Shown here in pieces: positions 61,897-64,000 of a stretch of 64,000 nt of DNA. The notes under the pieces were generated by a model that was not told where the DNA came from, ran no database searches, and saw nothing but the letters and a program-made list of their open reading frames with translations. A program made the position numbers and the translations under genes. The stretch covers positions 434,001 through 498,000 of the forward strand of contig NZ_CP157575.1 of NCBI RefSeq assembly GCF_051628905.1, given 5' to 3'. The DNA comes from Asaia sp037151935 (GTDB taxonomy: Bacteria; Pseudomonadota; Alphaproteobacteria; Acetobacterales; Acetobacteraceae). Every line of letters begins with the position of its first letter. Within the stretch, counting starts at the first letter, position 1.

Positions 61897-64000
61897 TTAT
61901 ATATTATTCCTGTCAAAATTTAGTCTGAGTTTATCTTGATAAACTGCAATACGCTTCTTCGCGCGGTCTATTACGTCGCTGAAATGCAGAATTTCAAAAT
62001 AGGTTTCGCCTAGTGGAAACCGAGTAATAGGATCTAGCAATGGACTGGACTGGAACCATCCCTTTCCCGTCGGGAACGGAGTCCAATTCCCGCTAAGGCG
62101 AAGTGTGTTAATCTCGTTACCGATAAGATAACCATAGAATTTTTTAAGTTTTCCGCCAGACTTTGCTGCCAGTAATTGTGCATATTCCGATAGATCGCCG
62201 ATATGTTCATCTGTAGAGATACCGGGCGCCTTAAATTCCACAATGATCACGGAACCTTCTTTACTAAACACCGCGATATCGGGTCGTTTACCACTATTTT
62301 CCTCCACCCTTTTCGCGAGAATGTTTTGCATTGCAGCGTCAATGTCGCTCTCGAAGACAGCTTCACCGTCATCCCACTTGATATTGGCCAATGGCATATC
62401 TGAAGCGATATAATCATAATATTGATACTCCTCGCTCAGGAGCCAGATGTCGTGGTCCGTTACGTCTCTACTATCCTTACGCATAGGAAAGAAAATATTG
62501 TGAATGATCTGTTCGTCTTTCCTGCGAACACCAGCAGCGACATTCTGCATCGTAAGTTTTTGGTCACAGGCAAGATCCAGAATCTGGACGATAGCCGCCC
62601 GGCGTACAACGAGTTGCGAGAGCGTTGCCATATCAAAATTCTTGAGTGACGAAGTATATTTCCAAGACAATTCGTTAATTTTACTCCGAAATGTATCTGA
62701 ATCCGGTTCAGAACGGAGGATTTCTTGCTTAAGCGTGAAAATTTCTGCAGTCTCGTCGAGAACTCGTTCCTGATACTTTTTAAGAACACGCTCGGCTAAT
62801 TTACTCGCCGGCTCACCATAGACGATACGGGTCGAAGTATCCTGAAGCATAGCCTCACTGATACCGAACTGCTCTGTGACCTCTTTTAATAAATCATCCT
62901 TATTCCAGTCGGCGGGTGTCACCATTTCCTCAATGACCGGGTCGATCACACGATGAATATCTTCGTAAGAGATCTTCCCCTCAGAAAATAGATCGCCGCT
63001 GGGTATTGTGCTCGGGATATTGTCAAAGTCGTCACGCTGTTCGTTAACACAGATGTCGAGATATTCGCCTTCGATAAGGACGATATGATGGAAGCCACCT
63101 ACTGGATTATTCTGCTCGGCGCGCGTACGGAGATAGAGTGCGGTGATGTCTTTCACAGGGGAGGATTTTGCACAAAAGGCAATTGCATTTCGCGGCAAGT
63201 CATAATGAGCCGCATCAAGTTTATAATGGGACAATTTCAATTGTTGGTAGGTTCCAAGCCCCGCACCGGTCGCTGGATCTCTCTCCTCAACATTCACCAG
63301 ACGGTCAGTAGTCACTTTAGGTAGATCTGAATGCTGCAAGGTTCTGACTTGCTCATCCTGTTTCCAGTGACGGCTCACAAAGCGAATTCTAAAGTCACCC
63401 AACTGGTCACTAAGACTGACCAGACGTTGAAGAAACACGACAAGCATCTGCTTGCAAAGTACCGGCGCCGCAAAAAAGCTATTCAGCGCTTCATTCTGAA
63501 AAATCCGTGAGCGAATACTCTCTTTGAGCCCATCCATTTGGATAACAGTGCCAATGTCCGATTCCTGTCCGGAACCCAGGATAAAATCGTCTGCTTCAAT
63601 CTGCTTTTGGGGCTCCGCATAACGCAACTCACGCTTTAAAACAGTGTCGCCAACTCGGTAGCAGCTATCAATCGAGATCTCTGTAAAATAAAGAAAAAAC
63701 TGGATACGCCCTGCCCCTTTACATTTTCCAATTCCGGCAATGGGCAGATCATCCTTGTAGGATGTATCCTTCGTTAAAAATGCCTTAATCTGATCATCAC
63801 CGATGCCTCAACCGTTGTCACGGCATGAAACTGACATAGTTTCACGATCACCAACCAAATCTGCGGCCGAGAAAGTTACTTCAATATCGATTTCCATAGC
63901 AGGCGCATTGGCATCACTGTGCCGACGGATTAGATAAGCATCAATAGCATTGGAAATGAGTTCTTCGAAAATGACATATTGATTCGAACTTATCTTAGTG
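61897..64000 (-). pseudogene. GHKL ATPase-PD-(D/E)XK nuclease fusion, in-frame stop, partial
   Basis: The gene runs in from beyond the window end. Its N-terminal Bergerat fold has the N-box VIFEELISNAIDAYLIRRHS, a G1 box CRDNG-stop-GIGDDQ with TGA at 63810-63808, and the G2 box IAGIGKCKGAGRIQFF. Downstream 637 codons stay open, with a central coiled region and a C-terminal nuclease core (RPDIAVFSKEGSVIIVEFKA, Asp and Glu-x-Lys). The stop falls where Ser, Trp or another residue is expected. A downstream start such as TTG 63627 would give a 576-residue protein without the ATP site. It resembles ATPase-nuclease defence effectors. Confidence 0.75.

Overview
The window reads as chromosomal DNA of an alphaproteobacterium, most likely an acetic acid bacterium (Acetobacteraceae). 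This is inferred from GC-rich core genes, dense ATGA-coupled operons, an alphaproteobacterial purC-purS-purQ-purL set, a Mg-type HemB and an ELM1-family protein. No marker gene fixes the genus.

Positions 1-39.9 kb are mostly housekeeping and nutrient uptake. They hold a tRNA-Val(CAC), an ELM1-like protein, a DEAD-box helicase, argE with a coupled aspartoacylase-like gene, glyA, and an amino-acid permease-hemB-yraN operon. A purC-purS-(Rap1a)-purQ-purL-bolA-grxD run follows, then a sugar porter, purB, a TerC protein and an Slt-cinA pair. A complete heme-uptake locus comes next: hmuTUV, an IsdG-type heme oxygenase and a divergent TonB receptor with a Fur-box-like dyad. After it are a DUF817/DUF2809 pair with a frameshift in the second gene, a TonB receptor with a Tat-exported phospholipase C, and a second TonB receptor behind an adenosylcobalamin riboswitch. 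An M48 protease and a cation/proton antiporter close this part.

From about 39.9 kb the character changes to an accessory region. It holds a decayed MbcA/RES toxin-antitoxin pair cut by a shortened IS3 element, a very AT-rich PIN-like gene, and an IS630 element split by another IS3 element. A UvrD-type helicase fragment and a second antitoxin remnant lie beside it. A three-gene ABC-three-component (ABC-3C) conflict system (46.7-50.2 kb) follows, then more IS debris.

At 52.0-61.4 kb lies a six-gene restriction/defence cluster: vsr, divergent from C5-methyltransferase, MORC/MutL-like ATPase, Z1 helicase, PD-(D/E)XK protein and AIPR protein. Short repeats resembling broken tRNA 3' ends lie on both sides of it. 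The window ends inside a GHKL ATPase-nuclease gene on the minus strand whose ATP-binding motif carries an in-frame stop. The right third is therefore a layered defence island with active-looking systems next to wrecked ones.
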